DNA of 32,711 nucleotides from Chitinophagaceae bacterium (GCA_947379895.1 CANCPA010000033.1:1-32711); one strand, 5' to 3'. Numbered from the stretch's first letter, positions 1 through 10,199 are shown. A program made the numbers and translations. The notes: generated by a model not told the origin, from the sequence alone.

Positions 1-21
1 TACTTACAAATTTCTTACAAT

Positions 22-53
22 TTGCCACTTACAACTTCCGACCGTTATATTTG
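22..53 (+). promoter_or_regulatory. Probable promoter of lepA (Bacteroidota type)
   Basis: TATATTTG at 46-53 matches the Bacteroidota -7 consensus TAnnTTTG exactly, and a TTG lies at 22-24, 21 bases upstream, in the place of the -33 element. The predicted transcript would start very near the lepA ATG at 62, leaving a very short leader. The surrounding 1-40 is rich in CTTACAA words that belong to a repeat seen elsewhere in the window. The call rests on motif matching only. Confidence 0.45.
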
Positions 54-61
54 CCACAGTT

Positions 62-1846
62 ATGAAGAATATCAGGAATTTTTGCATCATTGCACACATC
101 GATCACGGAAAAAGTACATTAGCAGACCGTTTACTTGAACATACCAAAACTATTGGTGAACGGGATATGATGAATCAGGTATTAGATGATATGGATCTTG
201 AACGTGAAAAAGGTATTACGATTAAGAGTCATGCCATCCAAATCAATTACCCTTCAAATGGTACTAACTATGTTTTAAACCTTATCGATACTCCCGGGCA
301 CGTTGATTTCAGTTATGAAGTAAGCCGTGCACTCGCTGCTTGCGAAGGGGCATTGTTATTGGTAGATGCTAGTCAGGGTATTCAGGCACAAACCATCAGC
401 AATTTATATTTAGCCATAGAAAATGACCTCGAAATCATCCCTGTTATCAATAAGATTGATATGGATGGGGCGATGATTCCTGAAGTACAGGATCAAATTA
501 TAGATTTGATAGGCTGTAAGATTGAAGATATCTTGTTGGCGAGTGGAAAAAGTGGAATTGGTATTGAGGAAATTCTCGAAGCCATCATTGCTCGTATCCC
601 CGCACCAAAAGGAGATTACGAAGCACCTCTACAAGCATTAATCTTTGACAGTGTTTATAATAGCTTCCGTGGTATCATTATTTATTATCGGATATTAAAT
701 GGTGTATTAAAGAAGAATGATAAAATACGTTTCATCGCTTCAGGTTCCGATTATAATGCGGATGAGGTAGGCGTTTTGAAATTAACGATGACTGAAAAAC
801 CTGAAGTGAAGGCGGGTGATGTAGGTTATTTGATTACCGGAATCAAGAATGCTAAAGAAGTAAAAGTGGGTGATACCATCACACTTGCTAATAATCCGGG
901 TCAAATGATTAATGGTTTTAAGGAAGTAAAGCCAATGGTATTTGCCGGTATCTTCCCTGTAGAAACGGATGCATTTGAGGAGTTGAGAGATTGTATGGAT
1001 AAACTACAATTGAACGATGCCTCCCTTACTTTTGAGTTAGAAACTTCTCAGGCACTAGGTTTTGGTTTCCGTTGCGGATTCCTTGGATTGCTACACATGG
1101 AAATCATTCAGGAACGTTTAGAACGTGAATTCAATCAAACGGTAATCACTACAGTTCCTAATGTGGGTTTCATCGCTTATACATCAAAAGGGGAGAAGGT
1201 GATTGTAAATAATCCTACCGAGATGCCCGAACCAACAAAAATTGCTAGGATTGAAGAGCCTTATATTCGTGCACAGATTATCACTTCACCCGATTATATT
1301 GGTAATATCATGACGTTGTGTTTAGGCAAGCGTGGTATCTTATTAAATCAATCTTACCTCACTCCAAACAGGGTTGAATTGACCTTCGAATTACCGATGA
1401 CGGAAATCGTATTTGATTTTTATGATAAATTAAAGAGTCAGACTCGTGGTTATGCATCATTCGATTATACACCTATTGAAATGCGTGATGCGGATATTGT
1501 TAAAATGGATATTCTCCTCAACGGTGAAAAGGTAGATGCCTTGAGTGCCTTGATACATCGTAGTCGTGCGGCAGATTTTGGTAGAAAGCTCTGTGAAAAA
1601 CTGAAGGAGTTATTAACTAAACAACAGTTTCAGATTGCTATACAAGCTGCAATTGGTGCGAAAGTTATTGCTCGGGAAAATATCAGTGCGATGCGGAAGG
1701 ATGTGACTGCAAAATGTTACGGAGGTGATATTAGCCGTAAACGTAAGTTGTTGGAAAAACAAAAAGAAGGAAAGAAGAGAATGCGTCAGATAGGAAACGT
1801 AGAAGTTCCGCAAGAAGCGTTCTTAGCAGTACTAAAACTAGATTAG
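62..1846 (+). CDS. lepA: Elongation factor 4 (LepA), ribosome-associated GTPase
   Basis: LepA is a translational GTPase that binds the ribosome and is linked to back-translocation and to 30S biogenesis. The 594-residue product has the full family length (about 599 in E. coli). The G1 motif AHIDHGKST is at residues 11-19, the G3 motif DTPGH at 76-80 and the G4 motif NKID at 130-133. The LepA-specific C-terminal domain is present: the stretch ending [20 protein letters not shown] is near residues 556-575. The ATG at 62 puts [19 protein letters not shown] at the usual N-terminus and follows a TAnnTTTG box closely. There is no Shine-Dalgarno sequence. The gene is followed at once by a repeat-rich hairpin region and then rluF on the same strand. 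Nothing is missing or odd in the protein. Confidence 0.97.
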   Translation: MKNIRNFCIIAHIDHGKSTLADRLLEHTKTIGERDMMNQVLDDMDLEREKGITIKSHAIQINYPSNGTNYVLNLIDTPGHVDFSYEVSRALAACEGALLLVDASQGIQAQTISNLYLAIENDLEIIPVINKIDMDGAMIPEVQDQIIDLIGCKIEDILLASGKSGIGIEEILEAIIARIPAPKGDYEAPLQALIFDSVYNSFRGIIIYYRILNGVLKKNDKIRFIASGSDYNADEVGVLKLTMTEKPEVKAGDVGYLITGIKNAKEVKVGDTITLANNPGQMINGFKEVKPMVFAGIFPVETDAFEELRDCMDKLQLNDASLTFELETSQALGFGFRCGFLGLLHMEIIQERLEREFNQTVITTVPNVGFIAYTSKGEKVIVNNPTEMPEPTKIARIEEPYIRAQIITSPDYIGNIMTLCLGKRGILLNQSYLTPNRVELTFELPMTEIVFDFYDKLKSQTRGYASFDYTPIEMRDADIVKMDILLNGEKVDALSALIHRSRAADFGRKLCEKLKELLTKQQFQIAIQAAIGAKVIARENISAMRKDVTAKCYGGDISRKRKLLEKQKEGKKRMRQIGNVEVPQEAFLAVLKLD

Positions 1847-1854
1847 ATTGATAG

Positions 1855-1948
1855 GTTGTGAGTAGTGAATGATGAGTTTACACATCACTCACTACTCACC
1901 ACTCACCACTCACCACTCATAATTCATACCTCATCACTCAGCACTCCT
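1855..1948. repeat. CTCACCACTCA word repeat with hairpin between lepA and rluF
   Basis: 1858-1874 and 1883-1899 form an inverted repeat matching at 16 of 17 positions (GTGAGTAGTGAATGATG against CATCACTCACTACTCAC), with an 8-base loop. It is followed by several ACTCACC copies up to about 1918 and degenerate CATCACTCA copies to about 1945. The same words occur inverted at 19951-20075. It could act as a terminator-like hairpin for lepA, although no T-run follows. It ends right where the conserved part of rluF begins. Confidence 0.7.
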
Positions 1949-1950
1949 CC

Positions 1951-2676
1951 ATAAGTTTAAATAAGTTCATCAGCGACACGGGCTATTGTTCTCGTAGGGA
2001 GGCTGATAACCTCATTACTCAAGGAAGAGTCTTATTAAATGAAGAGATTGCTCAATTAGGCAACCGATATCAAGTGGGAGATAGTGTAGAAGTAGATGGC
2101 AGCTTAATTACTACAGCTACTACTCAAAAAAAGAAGGAGAAACTCGTGTATATTGCCTTCAACAAACCTGTTGGCATAACGGTAACCACCGAAGAAAAGA
2201 TTGCAGGTAATATCATTTCTTATATCAAATACCCCAAAAGGATTTTTCCTATCGGACGATTAGATAAAGACTCTGAGGGACTTATCTTTTTGACGAATGA
2301 TGGCGATATCGTTAATAAAATACTCCGTGCCGGTAACAACCACCCCAAAGAATATATTGTAAAAGTTAACAAGCCTGTAGATGCCTATTTTACGGATAGG
2401 ATGGCTGCGGGTGTACGGATAAAAGACGGGATGACAAAACCCTGTATCGTAAAGAAAATCAGTACCCATACTTTTCGAATCATCCTTACTCAAGGACTTA
2501 ATCGACAGATACGCCGCATGTGCGAACACTTCGATTATAAGGTAATGAGTCTGCAACGGACAAGAATCATGAATGTAAAACTAGATGGCTTGGCACTAGG
2601 TAAATGGCGATACCTGAGTGAAGTAGAAGTTAAGACAATCATGGAAATGATTAGCGATTCGAGTAAGACGGGATAA
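1951..2676 (+). CDS. rluF: 23S rRNA pseudouridine synthase, RluF type
   Basis: RluF converts U2604 (E. coli numbering) of 23S rRNA to pseudouridine. The frame encodes an N-terminal S4 RNA-binding domain (LNKFISDTGYCSRREADNL, from 1957) and then the RsuA/RluF catalytic domain. GRLDKDSEGL carries the catalytic Asp at 2263-2265, residue 105 if translation starts at 1951, next to D107 in E. coli RluF. GLNRQIRRMCEHF and RTRIMNVKL further on are RluF-like. The long basic C-terminal tail of E. coli RluF is absent. The start is a problem. The first ATG in frame is at 2074 and would remove the S4 domain. Between the in-frame TGA at 1873-1875 and 2074 there is no ATG, GTG or TTG in frame. I place the start at ATA 1951 by homology. 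The product is secure; the start is uncertain and the gene could be impaired. Confidence 0.85.
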   Translation: MSLNKFISDTGYCSRREADNLITQGRVLLNEEIAQLGNRYQVGDSVEVDGSLITTATTQKKKEKLVYIAFNKPVGITVTTEEKIAGNIISYIKYPKRIFPIGRLDKDSEGLIFLTNDGDIVNKILRAGNNHPKEYIVKVNKPVDAYFTDRMAAGVRIKDGMTKPCIVKKISTHTFRIILTQGLNRQIRRMCEHFDYKVMSLQRTRIMNVKLDGLALGKWRYLSEVEVKTIMEMISDSSKTG

Positions 2677-2755
2677 AAGAAATATCATTAATTGTGTTTA
2701 GAAGTTGTGAGTTATACGTTATAATTAAAAAAACAATTGACATATAAAGTGCATT

Positions 2756-3021
2756 GTTACTATTCAGGAGGTTTTACCACTAAGATCACAAAGTTATTTA
2801 CCAAGAAACACAAGGATTTAAGGGGTTTATATTCGCTTAATCTGTTTAAATTTTATGTTACTACTCAGGTATTTTTACCACAAGGGTCGCAAGGTTTTGA
2901 ACAAAGGAACACAAGTAACAATATACTTTTTAGGTACTTACCTGCCAATTATTTAAATAGAAGTCCTTGTGTCCCTTTTTTTTCTTTGATTTCCTTGTGG
3001 TAAAAGCTCCTGAGTAGAAAC
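2756..3021. repeat. Inverted-repeat element, TACTACTCAGG...TTTTACCAC family
   Basis: This 266-bp element fills most of the 483-bp gap between rluF and the ABC permease. Its left end GTTACTATTCAGGAGG (2756-2771) continues into TTTTACCACTAAG. Its right end is the inverse, GTGGTAAAAGCTCCTGAG to 3015, continuing to 3021. A second left-type end lies inside at 2857 (GTTACTACTCAGG followed by TTTTTACCACAAGG). The interior is degenerate ACAAAG/ACACAAGG words. Other copies are at 22216-22297 and, as a fragment, at 18314-18334. No transposase is present, so this would be a non-autonomous or structural repeat. Just before it, 2698-2724 carries a GTTGTGAGTTATACGTTATA word repeat. The rest of the gap (3022-3160) shows nothing I can name. 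Confidence 0.65.
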
Positions 3022-3160
3022 GAATATTTGTTTACGGAATCTTGTTACCAAAAATATTACCCCATGGACCAGGCTTGCCATTTTTATTTAAAAGATTGAC
3101 CTACTAACACTTTTTTAATTAATGAAAAATACATTTTAGTTTACTACTTCTAAGCCCTCC

Positions 3161-4408
3161 CTACTTCGTCCTAATTGCCACCACAGGATCCATCTTTGCA
3201 GCAATTGAAGCGGGAATAATACCCGAAAGTATTCCTAATATCACACAGATACTCAAGGCTAAACTAATTATACTTGGTGCAATAAAGATAGGAAAGGGCA
3301 AAACGGTACTTAATACAGTTGCTAAAATCCAAACAAACAACAACCCAATTGACCCTCCAATAATACATAAGAACGCACTCTCAATCAAAAACTCTGTCAA
3401 AATTGTACGTCTCTTAGCGCCTAATGCTTTCTTTAATCCAATCTGACTTGTTCTTTCCCTAACCGTTACAAACATGATATTTGCTACCCCAAATGCACCT
3501 ACTATCAGACTCAATCCCGCAATTGCCCATCCTCCTAAATTTATGGAACCAAAGAGTGCATCCATTTTATCTGCAAATGAACTGATATCATTTAAACTGA
3601 AGTTATCATCCTGCATAGGTTTTAGCTTCCTGATTTGCCTCACTACACCCTTTAATTCCTCTTGTAGTGCTTTTGTTGCAATTCCCTCTTTCCCTTGAAT
3701 TAATATTGAGGGCTCGGATTTGTCGACATTATATACTGTTGCAAAATAATTATATGGAGTAATGAGGGCATTGTCAAAATCAAAAACATTGGCAAATGAC
3801 TGTCCTTGTTTTTTTATGACGCCTGTGATTTCTAGTTTACGCCCTTTGACTGTAATTTCTTTGCCAATTGCAATATTAGGACTTCCATAAAGTTGTGTAG
3901 CAATTTCAACTCCAATAACAACAGAAGGAGTCCCTCGGTTAAATTCACCATCCGATAGATAGCGGCCACTTTGTGTTTCGATAGATTGTATTTTACTAAA
4001 ATCTTCTGTAGTTCCAAAAATTGAGATATTCGAAAGTATATTATCTCCAAAGCTAGCACTTCCCATTTGTCGGCATAGGAATGCAATGTTTCCCGATAAA
4101 AAAGACTTCTCCTTGATAAAATGTAATTCAGAAACTTTCGGAACAGGTCTATTAATGTATTTCCACCAAGGATAATTTTCACCACCCCCATATTCCCACT
4201 TATCTAAGTAGATACAGTTTGAACCGATTTGCTTAATGTCGCCCTGCACTTTTCTTTTTAAGCTGTCTACAGTTGCTAATACACCGATGATACAAAAAAT
4301 GCCAAAAGTTACTCCTAACAAGGACAGGAAAGTACGAAGCTTATTGGCTTTCAATTCGCCAAGGGCCATCTTGAAACTGTTCCAAAGTATAGTTAGTAAC
4401 TTTATCAT
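3161..4408 (-). CDS. MacB/FtsX-type ABC transporter permease
   Basis: This 415-residue protein has the MacB-type permease layout. It has one N-terminal membrane segment (about residues 24-46, FLSLLGVTFGIFCIIGVLA), a periplasmic MacB core domain (about 50-280) and an FtsX domain with three further membrane segments (about 290-315, 338-365 and 378-403). The cytoplasmic loop sequence RTSQIGLKKALGAKRRTIL is the classic FtsX-family coupling motif. Such permeases work with a MacB-type ATPase and often an HlyD-type adaptor in export or lipoprotein handling; neither partner is nearby, so the substrate cannot be named. The gene stands alone, divergent from the large LamG gene at 4575. The ATG at 4408 gives the typical short cytoplasmic N-terminus ending NKLRTFLS. 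Confidence 0.9.
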   Translation of the reverse strand: MIKLLTILWNSFKMALGELKANKLRTFLSLLGVTFGIFCIIGVLATVDSLKRKVQGDIKQIGSNCIYLDKWEYGGGENYPWWKYINRPVPKVSELHFIKEKSFLSGNIAFLCRQMGSASFGDNILSNISIFGTTEDFSKIQSIETQSGRYLSDGEFNRGTPSVVIGVEIATQLYGSPNIAIGKEITVKGRKLEITGVIKKQGQSFANVFDFDNALITPYNYFATVYNVDKSEPSILIQGKEGIATKALQEELKGVVRQIRKLKPMQDDNFSLNDISSFADKMDALFGSINLGGWAIAGLSLIVGAFGVANIMFVTVRERTSQIGLKKALGAKRRTILTEFLIESAFLCIIGGSIGLLFVWILATVLSTVLPFPIFIAPSIISLALSICVILGILSGIIPASIAAKMDPVVAIRTK

Positions 4409-4524
4409 TGGGTAAAAATAAGTATCTTGTTCATATAATCTAAACTAAATACAGGTTTTTTAGAAGAGATAGCAAAGTGATTTAATCTAATTTAAAAAAC
4501 AAATAAGTCATTTATTATGTCGAA

Positions 4525-4559
4525 TTGTAAATAATGGAAGATTACAAATGTTACATTTG
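4525..4559 (+). promoter_or_regulatory. Possible promoter of the LamG/PKD gene
   Basis: TACATTTG at 4552-4559 fits the TAnnTTTG -7 box, 15 bases before the ATG at 4575. The nearest upstream TTG (4525-4527) is 24 bases away, which is longer than usual, so the -33 part is weak. The 166-bp gap between this gene and the divergent ABC permease must hold both promoters; I cannot point to the one for the permease. Confidence 0.3.
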
Positions 4560-4574
4560 CTTAAATCACAGTAA

Positions 4575-7500
4575 ATGATCAAACTATTTAAAGAATCTAA
4601 TAAGTGGCATCATCTATTTAATTTGTTGTTCTTAATTATGTTACATTGTTCAATGCTCGCTTTTGGACAAGTGAATTTGACGAATGGATTAATGGCATAT
4701 TATCCTTTTAATGGAAATGTAAAGGACTTGAGTGGGAATGGGAATAATCCCATTTTTAATAATACTACTTTAACTACAGACCGATTTGGGAATCCAAATA
4801 GTGCTTGTTTGTTCGATGGGAATAGTTCATATGTTCAAATTCCAAATAGTCCAACTTTAAATGCAAATAATACTTTAACTATGTCAGCATGGGTAAAGGC
4901 AAATGGATTTTATCCCGGCAATTGTCATGCAAATTATATTATAGGTAAAGGAATAGGAGGGACTCCGCTGTATGAGTGCGATTTTTTTGATGGACCATAT
5001 ACAAACTTTACACATTGTAATAATAACCCTCCTGATGTTTTCCATGAAAGTTTTGCTGCTGTTGGTGTTTTTACTACATCTGCAGGTCCTTTTGTGAAGA
5101 AGGATCAATGGTATTTTATTACTATTACTTATGATGGTAAAACCGCTAAGTATTTTTTGAATGGCGCTTTAGTAGCTAGTGGCAATTATTCAAACACTTT
5201 TTCTAATAGTTATGATTTATTTCTAGGAAGAAATGATCCTATTCAATCTCCATTTTGGCTCAACGGAGTATTAGATGAAGTTAGAATTTATAATAGAGCG
5301 CTTAATAGCGCAGAAATAAATGCCCTATATAAAGAACCTAATCCGATACCTACAAATAGTTGTAATTCATATTTGTTTGTACCTGCTGAACTTGCAGGTG
5401 TACAAATCGGCAATCTTACAATTACGGGAGATCAATTAACAGTTGAAGCTGTATTCAATAGAACCGAACCCTATACTAGGGGGTATTTATATGCGGGTGA
5501 TTTAGTTTCGAAGCATGATGGACCCGCAAATGTAAATTATTTACTTCGGCCAAATGATGCAGAAATTACTACTTCGTTTGGTTATTTTCATACACCCGAC
5601 ATTTGCCCAATCGAGTTAAATAAGACATATCATGTTGCAATGGTTTACGATGGCAAAACGCTTAGGTTTTATCGAAATGGATATTTAATGAGTTCTGTAC
5701 CCGCTTTTGGAAATCTAGTTACAAATAATTTATTGACAACTATTGGGTCAGCTCCAAATCGTACCTTTACAGATATAGAAAGCCTCCGGGGATTTATCAA
5801 TGAAGTGCGTATCTGGAATGTGGCTCGTACTTCGTCACAGATTCAAACATTTATAAACACTCCTCTGCCAAGTCCAACTACACAATCGGGGCTACAGGCA
5901 TATTATCAATTTAATAGTCTTACGAATCTACAAGGGAATCCTGCATGGAACGGAACTATCGTTGACGGTGCAACAATCAATCAAACAAATCCTACCTGTA
6001 CTACATTTACACCTGATTCTTGTAGTAAAATAAAGCCCATTCTCCCATTGGTAGGCTTCAATGTCGTAGATACAGTTTGCCTTAATACGCCAATAAATTT
6101 AATAAATACCTCAAATGGAGTGACAACTTATAATTGGAATTTTTGCTCTGCAGACATAAACGGAACTATGGATCCCTTTACAACGGCTCCGTATTGCTCC
6201 ACTACAAGTGTAAACATCTTAAGTTCTACGAACGCTTCTCCTCTGCCTGTTTTCTATTCAACTCCTGGTAAATATAATATTTGTCTCACTATCAACGAAG
6301 GACTACCTACTCAGGCTTCTTTTTGTAAGCCAATTGTGGTTTTGCCCCCTTCATCGGCTCTTGACTTTAGTTTTGTTCAAGATAACTGTAACCCTAAAAT
6401 GGTTGCTTTTCATAACAAATCAGTTCCTATTCCTGGCATAACCTTTTCTTATGATTTTGGTGATGGATCCTTTGCAACACAACCTAATTTGATTACTTCT
6501 ACCAAATACTATGATAACTTTAATAATTATACTGTTACCTTAACAAATACTTCAGGGTGTGCCGATACCATTCAGAAAATTATTCCTGTTTACTTAAAAA
6601 AAGATAGCCTTATTATTAATAACGATACTACAATTTGTAAATACAGTAGCATTCAACTCAGTGCAATCAATGCATCTAGCTATTGTTGGAAACCTGGTAT
6701 TGGGCTTTCAGACTCAACTTCTCAACATCCTGTTGCTTCACCAAAAAATACCACTACTTACTATTTAAATGCCCAGATTATGGGGCCGAATCTAGTCACA
6801 AATGGAGACTTCTCATCAGGAAATGCTGGATTTACCTCCGATTATCATGACTCTATTAATGGTTATCATACAGGAACATTTACAGTAGATACAACAGCTG
6901 CAATTTGGCATCCATTTTTATCAAGGTGTCATGACCATACATCGGGCGATGGGAAAATGATGATTGTTAATGGTGCTTATAATCAGGGTGCTGCTATTTG
7001 GAAACAAACAATTAATAATATACAACCAAATACAGATTATTTATTTTCTGTGTGGTTGCAGTCCTTATCAATTTCTAATCCTGCTCAAATAAAGTTCTAT
7101 GTAAACGGCAATCCAATTGGAGGTTCGTTCAATGCAATACTTGATACCTGTATTTGGCAACAACCTCTCTCTACTTGGAACTCAGGGAATAATACTACTG
7201 CTACAATTTCCATTGTTAATCAGGATACAATAGGTGCAGGTAATGATTTTGCTTTGGATGATATCTCTTTTAGTGCAACTGCCGTAATTAATGATTCTGT
7301 TACAATTAAAGTGGATGCCCCTTTACAATCGCCTAATATAGATACCACAATTTGTTTAGGACAGTCGGTTGAATTAAATGCCAATCTTGCCAATTCCTAT
7401 CAATGGAGTGCATCGCCCTTTCTTTCAAATCTTGTCATACAAAACCCAATTGCAAGGCCTACTTTATCATCAGTTTTTAATGTGAACAGGTATAATACTC

Positions 7501-10199
7501 AAGGATGTTATGTAACTGATACTTTTAAAGTCGAAGTGTTGACAATTAAGGCTTCCCTCGACTTTAGCTTCTCTGAAAATATTTGCAATCCCTTAAGTAT
7601 TCAATTTAAAAATGAATCAACCAATAGCAATGCCTATTTATGGAGTTTTGGTGATGGAAATATGAGTAGTTCAGTCAACCCACAAAACAAATACAATAAC
7701 TATGGTTCTTACAAGGTGACCCTTCAAAATACTGATGGTTGTATTGACAGTGTCACCAAATATGTGAGCGTTAATGTTCGTATTGATAGTTTAATTACAA
7801 CAAAGGATACTTCTATATGTGGAGGTTCTCCATTTCAACTTCAATCGCTCCCTGCACTTGAATATTGTTGGTATCCCACTTTTGGATTGTCCGATCCAAC
7901 TATTCCCAATCCTATTGCTACCACAAATGTGCCTACGACCTATTATGTAAATGCCAAAGTAGTCGGCAATAATCTAATTGTAAATGGTGATTTTTCTCAA
8001 GGAAGTACAGGGTTTACTACAGACTATTATTATGCTTTTCCAAATACTATCGAAGAGCAATATTATGTAGGTACTAATGCTCAATTATGGAATGGAGGTA
8101 TGAGCGCCTGTGGTGACCATACAACAGGAAAAGGCAATTACTTGATGATTAATGGTGCAAACTTGGCAGGAAAAATTGCTTGGGAAGAAAAAAATATAAC
8201 AATACAACCAAATACCAATTATGCTTTTTCTGCATGGGTCGAAGCTCTTTTTCCTGAAGATCCTGCTATATTGCAATTCTCAATAAATGGACATAAAATT
8301 GGCCAAACGTTTCAAGCACCTGGACCAAATACAACCTGTTTATGGCGGCAGTTTTATGTAGTTTGGAATTCAGGCACTAATAAAACTGCTGACATTTCTC
8401 TTATTAATCTTAATACTATCAAGAATGGGAATGATTTTGGTTTAGATGACATCTCCTTTTCTAAGTTGGATATTATCAAGGATTCTATCAATATAATTTT
8501 AAAGCAGACACCTGTGGTTACTATAATTAATAACGACACTTCTATCTGTGAAAGGGATAGTTTTCAATTAAGAGCAATTGGCGCAACTCAATTTGAATGG
8601 ACTCCTTCTAATTCCCTTTCCAATCATTCTGTATTCAACCCAATTGCATTTCCATCTGTCAATACAAAGTACAAGGTTACAGGTACTAATTCACAGGGTT
8701 GTTCAGCAATAGACTCGATTAATCTTGTCGTTAATCCATTGCCCTCCTTTAACATAACAAAAGATACAAGTATTTGCTTAGGCAACTCTATCGGATTGTC
8801 CGTTCAAAGTAGTACAGTAAATGCCTATTCGTGGTATCCACAAACCTATTTATCCTCTTCAATTGATCCCAATCCTTTTGCAAAGCCTACCGAAACAATT
8901 AAATATTTTGTTTCTGTTACCGATCAAGATAATTTTTGTACGGATAGAGATAGTATAAAAATTACAGTTTTGCCTTTGCCCATTGTACAAACTAGGACAG
9001 ATACAAGTATTTGTTTGCAATCCACTACAACCTTATTTACGAGTACTAATGCTGACCATGTTAGATGGTATCCTGTTTTTGGATTATCCGACTCTACAGT
9101 ATTAAGTCCAATCGATACGGCAATTTTTCTTGGTGCAAACACATATTGGGTCACTGCATTTTCTAATAAGGGTTGTATTTCAACAGACAAAGTAACAATC
9201 ACAGGCCTTGCACTTCCTACTGTAAGAGTAGAGAAGGATAGTTTTTCAATTTGTTCTAAAAAGTCGGTTCAACTAAATATTAAGACTTCACCTATTACGA
9301 ATTTAAAATATAATTGGATGCCTGTAGAAGGATTAAATCTTACAAATATTCCTAATCCAATTGCAACCCCCGACAATTCCACTACTTATCATATACTAAT
9401 TACGGCTACTAATAATTGTAAGGCTGAGGATTCTGTTTATTTATTTGTAAAACAGTTACCCCAATTCACGATCGAGCCTGCTAATTCTGCTATTTGTTTA
9501 GGCGATTCAATACTAATAGCTGTAAAAGGTGGCGATCAATTTCATTGGTTTGATAGTCAAATTTTTAATCAAGATTCGTCAGCAAATTATGTTCATCCTA
9601 TTGCCACTACCACCTTTAAGGTATCGGTAAAAGATACTTTGTGTCAGATTGCAATACCCCTTTATACAACTGTTACAGTAAATTATCCTCCTGTTATTTC
9701 AATTCAAAAATCAAATGATATTGATTGTTTTCATACTACCGCTACCCTTACTGCTCGAGGAGGAACAAAATATCAATGGGCTCCTATCGATTCTATTGTT
9801 GCAATTAATAGGGAATCAATTGTAGTAGCTCCCAATCAATCGGCTGTATACACTGTTAAAGCATTCTCTGATAATGGCTGTGTTACAGATAGCAGTATCA
9901 GAGTCAATGTTGTAAAAGGAGATATAAGTAAAAATTTTCCCGCTGCAAATGCATTTACACCTACCATTAACAGTAATAATTGTTTTGGCGTAAAAGAATG
10001 GGGGCATCTTGACAATTTACAATTATCTATTTTTAACCGTGCAGGACAACGTATTTTTTACACTACTAGTCTAGATGGTTGTTGGGATGGAGTTGTTAAT
10101 GGAAAAATGCAGGACGCAGGTACTTATATTTACGAGATAAAAGCAACCACGCTCTGTGGATTAATCTATAGAAAAGGCACAGTTGTATTGATAAGATAA
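4575..10199 (+). CDS. Giant secreted LamG/PKD/Ig-like protein with type IX C-terminal domain
   Basis: This 1874-residue protein is probably exported and surface-attached or released by the type IX secretion system. A signal peptide covers about residues 1-32. Two LamG/concanavalin-like domains follow (about 35-255 and 270-480), each with a DEVRIYNRA or NEVRIWNVA motif. Next are a first PKD-like domain (about 492-592) and two copies of a larger module. Copy one has PKD at 598-672 (YDFGDGS) and an NGDFS domain at about 739-912. Copy two has PKD at 997-1067 (WSFGDGN) and an NGDFS domain at about 1132-1301. Each copy also has a Cys-rich Ig-like repeat (DTTICKYSS, DTSICGGSP). Five or so more such repeats lead to a C-terminal CHU_C/gliding-motility-associated domain (about 1788-1874: FTPTINSN, IFNRAGQRIFYT, DAGTYIYEIKA). 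The domain types suggest glycan binding or adhesion; no catalytic domain is visible. Confidence 0.88.
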   Translation: MIKLFKESNKWHHLFNLLFLIMLHCSMLAFGQVNLTNGLMAYYPFNGNVKDLSGNGNNPIFNNTTLTTDRFGNPNSACLFDGNSSYVQIPNSPTLNANNTLTMSAWVKANGFYPGNCHANYIIGKGIGGTPLYECDFFDGPYTNFTHCNNNPPDVFHESFAAVGVFTTSAGPFVKKDQWYFITITYDGKTAKYFLNGALVASGNYSNTFSNSYDLFLGRNDPIQSPFWLNGVLDEVRIYNRALNSAEINALYKEPNPIPTNSCNSYLFVPAELAGVQIGNLTITGDQLTVEAVFNRTEPYTRGYLYAGDLVSKHDGPANVNYLLRPNDAEITTSFGYFHTPDICPIELNKTYHVAMVYDGKTLRFYRNGYLMSSVPAFGNLVTNNLLTTIGSAPNRTFTDIESLRGFINEVRIWNVARTSSQIQTFINTPLPSPTTQSGLQAYYQFNSLTNLQGNPAWNGTIVDGATINQTNPTCTTFTPDSCSKIKPILPLVGFNVVDTVCLNTPINLINTSNGVTTYNWNFCSADINGTMDPFTTAPYCSTTSVNILSSTNASPLPVFYSTPGKYNICLTINEGLPTQASFCKPIVVLPPSSALDFSFVQDNCNPKMVAFHNKSVPIPGITFSYDFGDGSFATQPNLITSTKYYDNFNNYTVTLTNTSGCADTIQKIIPVYLKKDSLIINNDTTICKYSSIQLSAINASSYCWKPGIGLSDSTSQHPVASPKNTTTYYLNAQIMGPNLVTNGDFSSGNAGFTSDYHDSINGYHTGTFTVDTTAAIWHPFLSRCHDHTSGDGKMMIVNGAYNQGAAIWKQTINNIQPNTDYLFSVWLQSLSISNPAQIKFYVNGNPIGGSFNAILDTCIWQQPLSTWNSGNNTTATISIVNQDTIGAGNDFALDDISFSATAVINDSVTIKVDAPLQSPNIDTTICLGQSVELNANLANSYQWSASPFLSNLVIQNPIARPTLSSVFNVNRYNTQGCYVTDTFKVEVLTIKASLDFSFSENICNPLSIQFKNESTNSNAYLWSFGDGNMSSSVNPQNKYNNYGSYKVTLQNTDGCIDSVTKYVSVNVRIDSLITTKDTSICGGSPFQLQSLPALEYCWYPTFGLSDPTIPNPIATTNVPTTYYVNAKVVGNNLIVNGDFSQGSTGFTTDYYYAFPNTIEEQYYVGTNAQLWNGGMSACGDHTTGKGNYLMINGANLAGKIAWEEKNITIQPNTNYAFSAWVEALFPEDPAILQFSINGHKIGQTFQAPGPNTTCLWRQFYVVWNSGTNKTADISLINLNTIKNGNDFGLDDISFSKLDIIKDSINIILKQTPVVTIINNDTSICERDSFQLRAIGATQFEWTPSNSLSNHSVFNPIAFPSVNTKYKVTGTNSQGCSAIDSINLVVNPLPSFNITKDTSICLGNSIGLSVQSSTVNAYSWYPQTYLSSSIDPNPFAKPTETIKYFVSVTDQDNFCTDRDSIKITVLPLPIVQTRTDTSICLQSTTTLFTSTNADHVRWYPVFGLSDSTVLSPIDTAIFLGANTYWVTAFSNKGCISTDKVTITGLALPTVRVEKDSFSICSKKSVQLNIKTSPITNLKYNWMPVEGLNLTNIPNPIATPDNSTTYHILITATNNCKAEDSVYLFVKQLPQFTIEPANSAICLGDSILIAVKGGDQFHWFDSQIFNQDSSANYVHPIATTTFKVSVKDTLCQIAIPLYTTVTVNYPPVISIQKSNDIDCFHTTATLTARGGTKYQWAPIDSIVAINRESIVVAPNQSAVYTVKAFSDNGCVTDSSIRVNVVKGDISKNFPAANAFTPTINSNNCFGVKEWGHLDNLQLSIFNRAGQRIFYTTSLDGCWDGVVNGKMQDAGTYIYEIKATTLCGLIYRKGTVVLIR

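Noticed and set aside
2737-3003. 88-residue open frame on the plus strand
   Set aside because: It runs through an inverted-repeat element, its start codon is TTG, and its residues are translated repeat words with no family resemblance.
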